Assembly (NCBI RefSeq): GCF_001399455.2
Contig: NZ_LLEI02000006.1
Coordinates: 84,107-148,106, forward strand
Direction of reading: 5' to 3'
Length of the DNA: 64,000 nucleotides
From: Vibrio bivalvicida
Lineage (GTDB): Bacteria > Pseudomonadota > Gammaproteobacteria > Enterobacterales > Vibrionaceae
Shown here: positions 1 through 7,882 of the stretch, piece by piece
How positions within the stretch are numbered: the first letter of the stretch is position 1
How the letters are laid out: each line of letters opens with the position of its first letter
Program-made: the position numbers and the translations under genes
The notes under the pieces: model-generated
Seen by the model: only the letters and a program-made list of their open reading frames with translations
Database searches by the model: none
Told to the model about the DNA's origin: nothing

Positions 1-101
1 ATCAGCTTGCAACTCGTTACCTTGGTGAGCTAGAGATGACGAATAACAAAAATCATGGTGCAAGAATGACAGTGTATCTACCTAAGGATGAACAGATATG
101 A
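1..101 (+). CDS. Sensor histidine kinase, C-terminal end (partial)
   Basis: Only the last 32 codons are in the window (frame from base 3, TGA at 99-101). The residues run through a glycine-containing segment ending in ARMTVYLPK, the usual last strand of the ATP-binding domain in CitA/DcuS-type membrane sensor kinases. The stop overlaps the start of the following response regulator (ATGA, bases 98-101), so the two are translationally coupled and form one two-component system. The signal sensed cannot be read from this fragment; family members usually bind citrate or C4-dicarboxylates in a periplasmic PAS/Cache domain. Confidence 0.85.
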   Translation, partial: QLATRYLGELEMTNNKNHGARMTVYLPKDEQI

Positions 102-784
102 CGAGAGTAACTCGGGTAATGATCATTGAAGATGATCTCGCCATTGCTCAATTGCATCAACGTTATCTGGAGCAGATAGGCTGCTATGAAGTGATAGGTA
201 TCGCGACCAGCAAACTTGAGGCAAACATACAACTAGACATACTTCAACCCGATCTACTGTTGTTAGACGTTTACCTTCCAGATGGTACAGGCTTGGAAAT
301 ACTGCAAGATCTCCGGAGTAACAACCTAAGTTGCGACGTGATCTTGATCACCGCGGCGAGAGATGTTGATACTTTGCAACAGGCAATGCGAGGTGGGGTC
401 GTTGACTATTTACTTAAACCCGTCGTTTTTCCTCGCTTAGAAGCTGCTTTAGAAAAGTATGTACATCAAAAGCAACAACTTACTCATGCCAACGACTTAG
501 ATCAAAATATCGTTGATAAAATGCTACAAGCCCCTAGCACAAGTGAATCGTCAAAAAAACGGTTACCCAAGGGTATAGACGGCGTAACTCTAGATAAGAT
601 CAAGGCATTGTTTGTTGATAAGCGAGACTTAACTGCTGACGAAGCGGGAGAGCAGATTGGCGCAAGTCGAACGACAGCTCGCCGCTATTTAGAATACCTT
701 ATCAGCACTGGTGAACTTGAAGCCGACCTAAACTATGGTTCGGTAGGTCGTCCGGAAAGGACTTACCGGAAAGCTGTTAATTAA
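98..784 (+). CDS. CitB/DcuR-family response regulator
   Basis: A 228-residue transcription factor. The receiver domain occupies about residues 5-125, with the acidic pair D12-D13, phospho-acceptor D57 (in LLLLDVYLP), T85 and K107 all present. A linker leads to a C-terminal helix-turn-helix (about 165-215, core TADEAGEQIGASRTTARRYL) and the PxRxY-like ending PERTYR typical of the CitB/DpiA/DctR/DcuR group. It overlaps the kinase gene upstream by 4 bases. Family members activate uptake and metabolism genes for small carboxylates. The two binding-protein genes just downstream are plausible but unproven targets. I do not assign a gene name because the input signal is not visible. Confidence 0.9.
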   Translation: MTRVTRVMIIEDDLAIAQLHQRYLEQIGCYEVIGIATSKLEANIQLDILQPDLLLLDVYLPDGTGLEILQDLRSNNLSCDVILITAARDVDTLQQAMRGGVVDYLLKPVVFPRLEAALEKYVHQKQQLTHANDLDQNIVDKMLQAPSTSESSKKRLPKGIDGVTLDKIKALFVDKRDLTADEAGEQIGASRTTARRYLEYLISTGELEADLNYGSVGRPERTYRKAVN

Positions 785-813
785 TCTATCTAATTAGCTA
801 GACGGAATTGTGT

Positions 814-862
814 ACGACCTCTACATTTGTTTATAGGCTATAAACTAATGACTTGAGGTCGT
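814..862 (+). promoter_or_regulatory. Inverted repeat covering the ribosome-binding site of the next gene
   Basis: ACGACCTC (814-821) and GAGGTCGT (855-862) are perfect 8-base complements separated by 33 bases. The right arm contains the GAGG Shine-Dalgarno of the gene starting at 866. As RNA it could hide the ribosome-binding site; as DNA it could be a two-half-site operator. Confidence 0.35.
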
Positions 863-865
863 CTT

Positions 866-1627
866 ATGCGACTTTTAATATTATTTTTACTCAGTTATGG
901 CTCATTTTTACAAGTTTCTCATAGTGTAGAACTAAATGAACTGAGCTATCTGACGGAACAGTATCCCCCCTATAATTTTGACCAAGGAGAAGGTGTCGAA
1001 GGCATAGCTATAGATGTGCTTAGGTCTGCGAGTGAGCAAGCTAAGAGTCAGGTCAAACTAGAGTCAATCCAAGTACAGCCTTGGCCGAGAGCGTATCGAA
1101 GTGCCTTGATTAAACCAGACACCGTCCTATTTTCAACGACGAGAACTCAGCTTAGAGAACATATCTTCCAATGGGCTGGGCCGATCAGCAAAACTCGAAT
1201 TGTGGTATTGGCTAAGAAAAGTAGAAATATCACTGTTAGCCAGCCTATGGCTCTTGCCCAATATCGTATCGGCGTTATTCGCGATGATGTGGGTGAACAA
1301 CTACTATTGGAATTGGGAGTTCCAAGAGATTCTATGGTTGAAAGCTCAGTACCAGAGACACTCGCCAACCAATTTGTCAAAGATCGCATAGACTTATGGG
1401 CGTATGAAGAAAATGTTGCTAAATGGTGGCTTAAACGCGGTGGTTACAATACTGATGAGTATGAAGCGGTCTATGTACTGAGTGAAGGAGACCTCTATTT
1501 TGCATTTAATTTAGAAACAAACAGTGATTTGGTTCAGCAACTTCAGCAGGGTATCGATACCATCAAACAAACTATCGGAGAGAGTGGAAGAACTTTGTAT
1601 CAAGAGATAGTGGCTAACTATAAATAA
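866..1627 (+). CDS. Periplasmic family-3 solute-binding protein
   Basis: A 253-residue protein with an N-terminal signal peptide (hydrophobic residues 3-14, cleavage near 20). The mature part begins with ELSYLTEQYPPYNF, the common first strand and ligand-pocket segment of SBP_bac_3 (amino-acid-type) binding proteins. Length is normal for the family. No permease or ATPase gene follows; the next gene is a second, different binding protein. Such orphan proteins in vibrios may feed a distant transporter or act as receptors for a sensor. GAGG at 855-858 is the ribosome-binding site and lies in an inverted repeat. The ligand is unknown. Confidence 0.75.
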   Translation: MRLLILFLLSYGSFLQVSHSVELNELSYLTEQYPPYNFDQGEGVEGIAIDVLRSASEQAKSQVKLESIQVQPWPRAYRSALIKPDTVLFSTTRTQLREHIFQWAGPISKTRIVVLAKKSRNITVSQPMALAQYRIGVIRDDVGEQLLLELGVPRDSMVESSVPETLANQFVKDRIDLWAYEENVAKWWLKRGGYNTDEYEAVYVLSEGDLYFAFNLETNSDLVQQLQQGIDTIKQTIGESGRTLYQEIVANYK

Positions 1628-1636
1628 GGAGGAGGG

Positions 1637-2443
1637 ATGAGATTTCTGAGTCTATTGCTATTTGTCTTAGCTAGTCAAACTTTTGCCAAACAGTCAATTA
1701 CCCTTAACTTAGCCTCACAGCTTGACGATGGGCATCATTTTTATCATGAGCTTCTATTTGAAGCGCTCACTAAACAAGGTTATAAAGTAACAATTACCGT
1801 CCCTAGTGAACACATACCGCAAAAGCGGGTAATTAGGATGGTTGAAAGCGGCCAACTGAGCCTTACGTGGCTGCTCGCGACGCCTGAAAGAGACCAAAAA
1901 TACCTTGCAGTCAATGTTCCCCTTACCAACGGGCTTATCGGCAAGCGCGTTATGCTCATTCCTCCCGCGCTTCAAGCAAGACTCAAGGGTATTAATACGC
2001 TCAAAGATCTACAGAGTTCCAAGCTGGTGGCAGGCTTGGGCGTCAACTGGTTTGATGTTGATGTGTGGAAACAAAATGGATTAAAGGTCTATCAAGAAGA
2101 TGGCGAGTGGCGAACACTTTACGGAAAACTCAGCACTGCCGGAGATGTAAACTATTTTCCGCGAGGTATGAACGAGATTGGGGCAGAAGCGAAGCAAAAT
2201 CCACATTTAGCCATCGAGAAAAGACTTCTGCTTGTTTACGACCGTGATTTCAAGTTTTACCTCTCAGCAAATATGGCTAGCTATCAGCCCATTATCGAAA
2301 GAGCATTACAAAAAGCCAAAGAGACAGGCTTGATTGATCAACTTGTTAGGAAGCATTGGGGAGAAAGCTTTAATCAAATTAAACCCGATGAAAGAGTCGT
2401 CATTAAACTTGAGTTACCGAAACACACATCTCAAAAACGCTAA
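1637..2443 (+). CDS. Periplasmic solute-binding protein, family-3-like
   Basis: A 268-residue exported protein: signal peptide MRFLSLLLFVLASQTFAK, then a bilobed binding-protein pattern with central hinge segment and a C-terminal block (GLIDQLVRKHWGESF) seen in transporter-associated binding domains. It begins 9 bases after the previous stop with a strong AGGAGG site at 1627-1632, so both binding proteins are co-translated. The two differ in sequence and do not look like a recent duplication. No permease is linked, and the ligand is unknown. Confidence 0.65.
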   Translation: MRFLSLLLFVLASQTFAKQSITLNLASQLDDGHHFYHELLFEALTKQGYKVTITVPSEHIPQKRVIRMVESGQLSLTWLLATPERDQKYLAVNVPLTNGLIGKRVMLIPPALQARLKGINTLKDLQSSKLVAGLGVNWFDVDVWKQNGLKVYQEDGEWRTLYGKLSTAGDVNYFPRGMNEIGAEAKQNPHLAIEKRLLLVYDRDFKFYLSANMASYQPIIERALQKAKETGLIDQLVRKHWGESFNQIKPDERVVIKLELPKHTSQKR

Positions 2444-2516
2444 CCGTTTATTGCCCTCTGTGTATAATACCGAATAATCAAAGAATTGAACTCATTTAAG
2501 GTAATTTGAAACGCCA

Positions 2517-3179
2517 ATGGAAAGTGTTTTTATTGTTGTCGCCATATTGGTTATTTTTTTTGTTGTGATTCAAAGACGCTATCTTAATCAAGATGAGTTG
2601 AAAGACAGTGCTTACAAAAAGAAGGGACCTCTGCTAAATGCCCAAGAATCGGCTTTTTACAACGCTCTAATTACTGCAGTTGGTCAGCACGGTGTGGTAA
2701 TGAGTAAGGTGAATTTATCCAATGTGGTTACGCCTCTCGCGACGGACAAAAAGCAGTGGTTTATTGCGAGTAATCGCATTTCTAAAAGCTATTTCGACTA
2801 TGTTGTGTGTGACCCGCGCACCTTAGAGGTGAGAGTTGCGATTGAACTAGATGATGGGAAAGAACTTAACAAAGGCAAAGTCGACAGACAAAAACTACTG
2901 ATTCATGTAACTAAATCTGCGGGTGTTCCACTGATTGGAGCCAACATTAAACACAGCTATCAAGTGGGTCGCTTACGACGTCTTCTCGCTGCGCACATAG
3001 ATTTGATTGAACCTGATAAGGAAATTCGTTTTTGTAAACGCTGTGGCAGCCCAATGACGATTAAGACTGCTAGCCAAGGTGAACACAAAGGACGGCGCTT
3101 TTTTACTTGTAGCCGTCAACCACATTGTACGTATACAGAAAACTATAATGTGGTTTTTGAAGAAGATAGCGACAGTTAA
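2517..3179 (+). CDS. DUF2726 membrane-anchored protein with topoisomerase-type zinc ribbon
   Basis: A 220-residue protein. Residues 4-19 form one membrane anchor; about 38-160 is a DUF2726 domain, with the conserved run VAIELDDGKE that suggests a nuclease-like fold (restriction-endonuclease-fold relatives often keep such an acidic E-x-D strand). The C-terminus carries a four-cysteine zinc ribbon (C173, C176, C198, C204) of the kind at the end of topoisomerase I. It is probably a nucleic-acid-binding protein at the inner membrane. The function is not established; this rests on domain recognition only. Confidence 0.75.
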   Translation: MESVFIVVAILVIFFVVIQRRYLNQDELKDSAYKKKGPLLNAQESAFYNALITAVGQHGVVMSKVNLSNVVTPLATDKKQWFIASNRISKSYFDYVVCDPRTLEVRVAIELDDGKELNKGKVDRQKLLIHVTKSAGVPLIGANIKHSYQVGRLRRLLAAHIDLIEPDKEIRFCKRCGSPMTIKTASQGEHKGRRFFTCSRQPHCTYTENYNVVFEEDSDS

Positions 3180-3182
3180 GAA

Positions 3183-4226
3183 TTAAGAGAAATTCAATGC
3201 TGTTTCGGATGGACGGTTGCATACCATGACTTGGTTTCGACCGTTCTGTTTGGCGCGATAAAGTTCTTTATCGGCTTCTTTCAGGACACTTTCTAGGTTG
3301 GCATAGTGGTCACACTGATAAACCCCGATACTTGCAGTTAAAGAAATCGGGGCAGACTTGTCATTGAACTCGTAACCTTCAATTGCATTACGAATCTGCT
3401 CTGCTTTTTCTTTTGCTGTTCTTACACAGGTATTGTGCAAAGCGATACAAAACTCTTCTCCGCCTATTCTATAGACCAAATGCTCTTCACTTAACCCGTC
3501 GATTAGCGCTGCTGTTTGGATTAATACAGTATCACCTACGTCATGGCCGTATTGATCGTTAACGGCTTTGAAAAAGTCTAAATCGAGAATCAAAAGTGAA
3601 AGGGGGAGTTTAATGCTTTCATTGCGATAACGCTCAAAATTATGGGTAAGGGCATGACGATTGTACACACCAGTTAACGCATCGCGAGAAGCAAGCTGCC
3701 CTAAAGATGCTTCAGAAACTCGTCTTTTTACTTCAAGAACATGGGAAGTGAGCCAAATGGTAATAAAGGCGAGCGAAAAGTTAATGGCAAGTTGAGAATT
3801 ACCTTCGATTCCGTCATTCCAAAGCCTAGTAGAGATGATTCCTATCTGTGCGATAAACCCGATGCTAGTAGCCAGTACACCTGCACGTCGGCCTAAAATC
3901 AAATAGAACATTATCGGAAAAAGGCAGGCCCATATAAAAACACCGAACTCAAGTGGGTACTCATAGGTCGCTAAGCCAGTCACGCCTATCAGGCTAAATA
4001 CGTAAGCAATAATAAACGGCTTAGAGATGGATTCTTGGTAGGTGTGATAGGCGATATAGAGTGAAAGCAGTCCAAATGCAGTTTCTATATAATGATGCGG
4101 GCTGTATTGATCTACAGCTAGATTATAGCCAGTCACACAGGCTGAGATGAATGCTAACAGCGTACTTAGCCAAAACAACACGGCTCGGCGCAATTGCCGA
4201 GAAGGATTAAAAATGTCTAGATCCAT
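3183..4226 (-). CDS. Membrane diguanylate cyclase (GGDEF)
   Basis: A 347-residue protein that should make cyclic di-GMP. The N-terminal 165 residues are hydrophobic with about six membrane spans (starting near 15, 48, 70, 95, 115 and 145), with no recognisable periplasmic sensor. The GGDEF domain spans about 180-340, with metal-binding DLDFFK at 215-220 and the signature GGEEF at 255-259, which predicts an active cyclase. The inhibitory I-site (RxxD five residues before the signature) reads SEEH (246-249), so normal product feedback inhibition is probably absent. It converges on the gene at 2517 with only 3 bases between them. Confidence 0.88.
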   Translation of the reverse strand: MDLDIFNPSRQLRRAVLFWLSTLLAFISACVTGYNLAVDQYSPHHYIETAFGLLSLYIAYHTYQESISKPFIIAYVFSLIGVTGLATYEYPLEFGVFIWACLFPIMFYLILGRRAGVLATSIGFIAQIGIISTRLWNDGIEGNSQLAINFSLAFITIWLTSHVLEVKRRVSEASLGQLASRDALTGVYNRHALTHNFERYRNESIKLPLSLLILDLDFFKAVNDQYGHDVGDTVLIQTAALIDGLSEEHLVYRIGGEEFCIALHNTCVRTAKEKAEQIRNAIEGYEFNDKSAPISLTASIGVYQCDHYANLESVLKEADKELYRAKQNGRNQVMVCNRPSETALNFS

Positions 4227-4600
4227 CCTTGTTGCCTTTGTCTAATAAATGAGAATATGCCAAAGCTTGAATATGAGTCTCATCATATGCTTTTTATAGG
4301 TGGAATCAAGGCAATAATTGAATAGAGATCACGCTATTCAAATGAGAGGTTACATAGTACACAACAAGAGTGTGGGATGTTTCTAGTAAGTCGATGAGTT
4401 GTATAGGTTTTGCTCATACTGTTTGGATTACGTTATTGATGGGAGTATCCATTCAGAAAAGTAGCCATAAAGACAAGCTTTATCCTAGCGATTTGCGGTC
4501 AATATTAGAGATTCTTGCTAGTTGTAAACAGGCGAGTTGAAATGTGACACAAGAATGAGAGGTGATTACCTTAAATGTAACATAATTACATAGATCAAGT
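4227..4600. promoter_or_regulatory. Intergenic region between GGDEF gene and nirB, with a perfect inverted repeat
   Basis: No gene is evident in about 370 bases. TTGAATAG (4318-4325) and CTATTCAA (4334-4341) form a perfect 8-base inverted repeat with an 8-base spacer, about 95 bases upstream of the diguanylate cyclase start. A shorter ATATGA/TCATAT pair lies at 4271-4288, just upstream of that start. Both look like transcription-factor sites, but I cannot name the regulator. Confidence 0.3.
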
Positions 4601-4616
4601 GGTTATTTTCTGTTCC

Positions 4617-4694
4617 TACCCCTTTAGGGTAGTTTAAAACTGTAATTGATTTACATCATGTATTAATTTTCTTTCACAATTAACAATTGGCTCA
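4617..4694 (+). promoter_or_regulatory. nirB promoter: FNR site and Nar-like palindrome
   Basis: TTGATTTACATCAT at 4646-4659 matches the FNR consensus (TTGAT-N4-ATCAA) with one mismatch. An inverted repeat TACCC-N5-GGGTA at 4617-4631 is centred 28.5 bases upstream of it; this resembles a NarL/NarP heptamer pair but is one base shorter than the 7-2-7 form. In E. coli the nir promoter has FNR at -41.5 and Nar proteins near -69.5, almost the same spacing. The predicted start would be near 4694. This implies induction by oxygen lack and nitrate/nitrite. Confidence 0.6.
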
Positions 4695-4723
4695 GATAAA
4701 GAACCTAACCCTTAGGAAGTATT

Positions 4724-7282
4724 ATGAGCAAGTTGAAGCTGGTTGTTATCGGTAACGGTATGGTAGGACACCGTTACATTGAAGACCTAGTAGAGAAGGC
4801 AGATGCATCCCAGTATGACATTACTGTTTTCTGTGAAGAACCGCGTGTTGCATATGACCGTGTCCACCTCTCTTCTTACTTTTCTCACCACACAGCGGAC
4901 GAGTTATCTTTGGTTAAAGAAGGTTTCTACGACAAGCATGGTGTAAACATGTTGATTGGTGAGCGTGCGATCAACGTTAACCGTGAGAAACGCATTGTCC
5001 ATTCTAGTACGGGTCGTGAAATTCAATACGACAAGCTGATCATGGCGACTGGCTCATTCCCATTTGTTCCACCTATTAAGGGCCGTGAAAGTAAAGATTG
5101 TTTTGTCTACCGTACCATCGAAGATCTCAAAGCGATCGAAGCTTGTGCGAAAAAGAGCAAAATCGGTGTGGTCATCGGTGGTGGTCTTTTAGGTCTTGAA
5201 GCCGCTGGTGCACTTAAAGCACTCGGTGTTGAGACTCACGTTGTTGAGTTTGCGCCTAAGCTAATGGCTGAACAGCTCGATCAAGCGGGTGGTAATCAAC
5301 TGCGCCAAAAAATCGAGAGTATGGGTGTTAAGGTTCACACCAGTAAAAACACACTTGAAATCGCTCCTGAGGGTAAAGAAGCACGTAACGTGATGCGATT
5401 TGCTGATGGTACTGAGCTAGAGACAGACTTCATCGTATTCTCTGCGGGTATTCGTCCACAAGACAAGCTTGCTCGTGACATGCAGCTAGACGTTGCGCCA
5501 CGCGGTGGTATCGCTATTAACGACTTCTGTCAGACTTCTGATGAGAACATCTATGCTATTGGTGAGTGTGCTTCTTGGAATGAAACCTTCTACGGGCTAG
5601 TAGCGCCAGGTTACAAAATGGCGACGGTAGCGGTTGACCACATTGTGGGTAACGACAGCAAGTTCGAAGGTGCTGACATGTCTGCCAAGCTTAAGCTGCT
5701 AGGTGTAAAAGTTGGCTCTATCGGTGACGCTAACGGTCGTACTCCTGGTTGTAAGAGCTACGTTTACCAGAACGAAGAGCAGGAAGTATACAAACGCTTA
5801 ATCGTATCTGAAGACAATAAGAAGCTTCTTGGCGCGGTAATGGTAGGCGATACCTCTGACTACGGCGATCTTCTTCAGCTTATGCTTAACGAAATTGACC
5901 TACCAGAACACCCAGATGCACTTATCCTACCTGCGCACGCGGGTGCTGAGAAACCTACTTTAGGTGCCGATGCTCTGCCAGATTCTGCGGTTATCTGTTC
6001 TTGTTTTGATGTAACTAAAGGCAAAATCGCTGAAGCCGTTGCACAAGGTCACCACACGATTGGCGACATCAAAGCAGTAACCGGTGCGGGCACGGGTTGT
6101 GGGGGTTGTATCCCACTTGTCACGTCAGTGCTAAACGCTGAGCTTGAAAAAGCAGGCGTTGAAGTTAAAGCGGATGTATGTGAGCACTTTGCTTACTCTC
6201 GCCAAGAGCTTTTCCATCTAGTACGTATTGGCGAAATCAAATCGTATGAAGAATTGCTAGAGAAACACGGTAAAGGTTACGGCTGTGAAGTGTGTAAGCC
6301 TCTAGCAGGCTCTATCCTTGCGTCCTGCTGGGGTGACCATATTCTGAAGCCATCTCTGGTTAAACTGCACGATACCAACGATAACTTCTTAGGTAACATG
6401 CAAAAAGATGGTACCTACTCTGTGATTCCACGTATGGCGGGTGGCGAAGTAACGCCACAAGCGCTAGCAGTACTGGCTGATGTAGCAGCAGAATACAACC
6501 TGTACACCAAGATCACAGGTGCACAGCGTATCGGCCTGTTCGGCGCTCAAAAAGACGATCTTCCAGCCATCTGGAAGAAACTGGTTGCAGCAGGTTACGA
6601 GACTGGTCAGGCATACGCGAAAGCACTGCGCATGGCGAAGACCTGTGTAGGTTCAACTTGGTGTCGTTACGGCGTTCAAGATTCGGTTGGCCTTGGTGTG
6701 ATGATTGAGAATCGCTACAAAGGCATTCGTACTCCTCATAAGATGAAGTTTGGTGTTTCTGGCTGTACTCGTGAGTGTGCAGAAGCGCAAGGTAAAGACT
6801 TGGGCATTATCGCTACTGATGCAGGTTGGAACATGTACGTATGTGGTAATGGCGGTATGAAGCCACGCCACGCGACACTGCTTGCTGGTGATCTAGACCA
6901 AGAAACCCTAATCAAATACATCGACCGCTTCATGATGTTCTATATCCGTACGGCTGCGCCACTGCAGCGTACTTCTGTATGGTTCGAGAACCTAGAAGGC
7001 GGCATCGACTACCTACGTGAAGTGATCATCGAAGACAAACTGGGTATCAATGATCAACTAGAAGCCGACGTTGCCAAGCTAGTGGAAGAGTTCCGCTGCG
7101 AATGGACGGATACCATCAACGACGAAACGCAGCTAAAACGCTTTGCTCATTTCATTAACTCAGACGAGCGTGACGATAACGTTATGTTTGTGACTGATGG
7201 TCGTGAGCAGCATCGCCCGGCAACATTCACAGAAAAACATCCTGAAGCGAAAGGCGACATCCTTCACGTAGAAGTGGTTTAA
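4724..7282 (+). CDS. nirB: Nitrite reductase (NADH), large subunit
   Basis: The 852-residue cytoplasmic enzyme reduces nitrite to ammonia with NADH. It opens with an FAD/NAD(P)-binding half (GNGMVGHRY near residue 10, second dinucleotide fold GGGLLGLEAAG near 150). A BFD-like [2Fe-2S] module follows (ICSCFD with TGCGGC, about 425-465). The C-terminal half is the sulfite/nitrite-reductase fold, with siroheme/[4Fe-4S] cysteines in CVGSTWC, SGCTREC and CGNGG. Length equals that of the usual NirB. The ATG follows an AGGAAG site. nirD follows after 14 bases and they form one operon under the FNR-type promoter. Confidence 0.97.
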   Translation: MSKLKLVVIGNGMVGHRYIEDLVEKADASQYDITVFCEEPRVAYDRVHLSSYFSHHTADELSLVKEGFYDKHGVNMLIGERAINVNREKRIVHSSTGREIQYDKLIMATGSFPFVPPIKGRESKDCFVYRTIEDLKAIEACAKKSKIGVVIGGGLLGLEAAGALKALGVETHVVEFAPKLMAEQLDQAGGNQLRQKIESMGVKVHTSKNTLEIAPEGKEARNVMRFADGTELETDFIVFSAGIRPQDKLARDMQLDVAPRGGIAINDFCQTSDENIYAIGECASWNETFYGLVAPGYKMATVAVDHIVGNDSKFEGADMSAKLKLLGVKVGSIGDANGRTPGCKSYVYQNEEQEVYKRLIVSEDNKKLLGAVMVGDTSDYGDLLQLMLNEIDLPEHPDALILPAHAGAEKPTLGADALPDSAVICSCFDVTKGKIAEAVAQGHHTIGDIKAVTGAGTGCGGCIPLVTSVLNAELEKAGVEVKADVCEHFAYSRQELFHLVRIGEIKSYEELLEKHGKGYGCEVCKPLAGSILASCWGDHILKPSLVKLHDTNDNFLGNMQKDGTYSVIPRMAGGEVTPQALAVLADVAAEYNLYTKITGAQRIGLFGAQKDDLPAIWKKLVAAGYETGQAYAKALRMAKTCVGSTWCRYGVQDSVGLGVMIENRYKGIRTPHKMKFGVSGCTRECAEAQGKDLGIIATDAGWNMYVCGNGGMKPRHATLLAGDLDQETLIKYIDRFMMFYIRTAAPLQRTSVWFENLEGGIDYLREVIIEDKLGINDQLEADVAKLVEEFRCEWTDTINDETQLKRFAHFINSDERDDNVMFVTDGREQHRPATFTEKHPEAKGDILHVEVV

Positions 7283-7296
7283 GGGGAGAAGACAAC

Positions 7297-7620
7297 ATGG
7301 CATTTACAAAAGTTTGCAACATCGAAGACATCATCCCAGGCACTGGCGTAGTCGCATTATTTGAGGGTGAGCAAGTGGCTATCTTCCGCCCACGAGCGAC
7401 TGAAGAAGTGTTTGCAATCAACAACATGGACCCATTTTTTCAGTCAAATGTACTGTCACGTGGCCTGATTGTTGAACACGATGAGCAACTATGGGTAGCA
7501 AGCCCACTGAAGAAGCAACGCTTTAACCTAGCAACCGGTGTGTGTATGGAAGATGAACGTATGAGCGTGAAATCATACAAAGCACGCGTTGCAAAAGGTA
7601 AGGTTGAAATCGCGGCTTAA
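7297..7620 (+). CDS. nirD: Nitrite reductase (NADH), small subunit
   Basis: A 107-residue Rieske-fold subunit that partners NirB. As in other NirD proteins the [2Fe-2S] ligands (CxH...CxxH) of true Rieske proteins are absent, so it should have no cluster and play a structural role. Motifs IIPGTGVVALFEGEQVAIF and the central NMDPF segment are typical of the family. It is preceded by a GGGGAG ribosome-binding site 14 bases after nirB. An ERIC-like element follows it. Confidence 0.95.
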   Translation: MAFTKVCNIEDIIPGTGVVALFEGEQVAIFRPRATEEVFAINNMDPFFQSNVLSRGLIVEHDEQLWVASPLKKQRFNLATGVCMEDERMSVKSYKARVAKGKVEIAA

Positions 7621-7641
7621 ACGTTCGTTTAAATGTACTTT

Positions 7642-7770
7642 CATAGCCAAAATAGTTGTTGTTGCAGCTAGGCGACAAGGCGATTCATCCCTATGAGTAT
7701 AGGTGTTTTATGTGATTAGGGTGAAGAGGTGCAGGCAACAACGCTGCGGCAACAAATATGAAGGCTATGG
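7642..7770. repeat. ERIC-like imperfect palindromic repeat
   Basis: About 129 bases between nirD and nirC form a long imperfect hairpin. The outer arms CATAGCC (7642) and GGCTATG (7763-7769) pair, followed by further pairing of GTTGTTG...GCAGC with GCTGC...CAACAA. The order of blocks (TTGCAG, AGGCGACAAGG, GATTCATCCC, then GTGATTAGGGTGAAG and GCAACAA...ATGAAGG) and the length of about 127 bases match the ERIC/IRU family of enterobacterial and Vibrio intergenic repeats, which are non-coding and non-autonomous. Confidence 0.7.
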
Positions 7771-7882
7771 AGATTAAATAGCTTAAAGGTTCGTTGTTTC
7801 TCAGTTGGGGAACAGAGAAACAGCGAGTCTTTCACTATTCAATTTCAACTTTTAACTTTCAATTTTGGATAAGGACACATTC

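Noticed and set aside
2517..3179. DUF2726 protein as a topoisomerase fragment
   Set aside because: Only the C-terminal zinc ribbon resembles topoisomerase I; the rest is a distinct conserved domain with a membrane anchor and the gene is intact.
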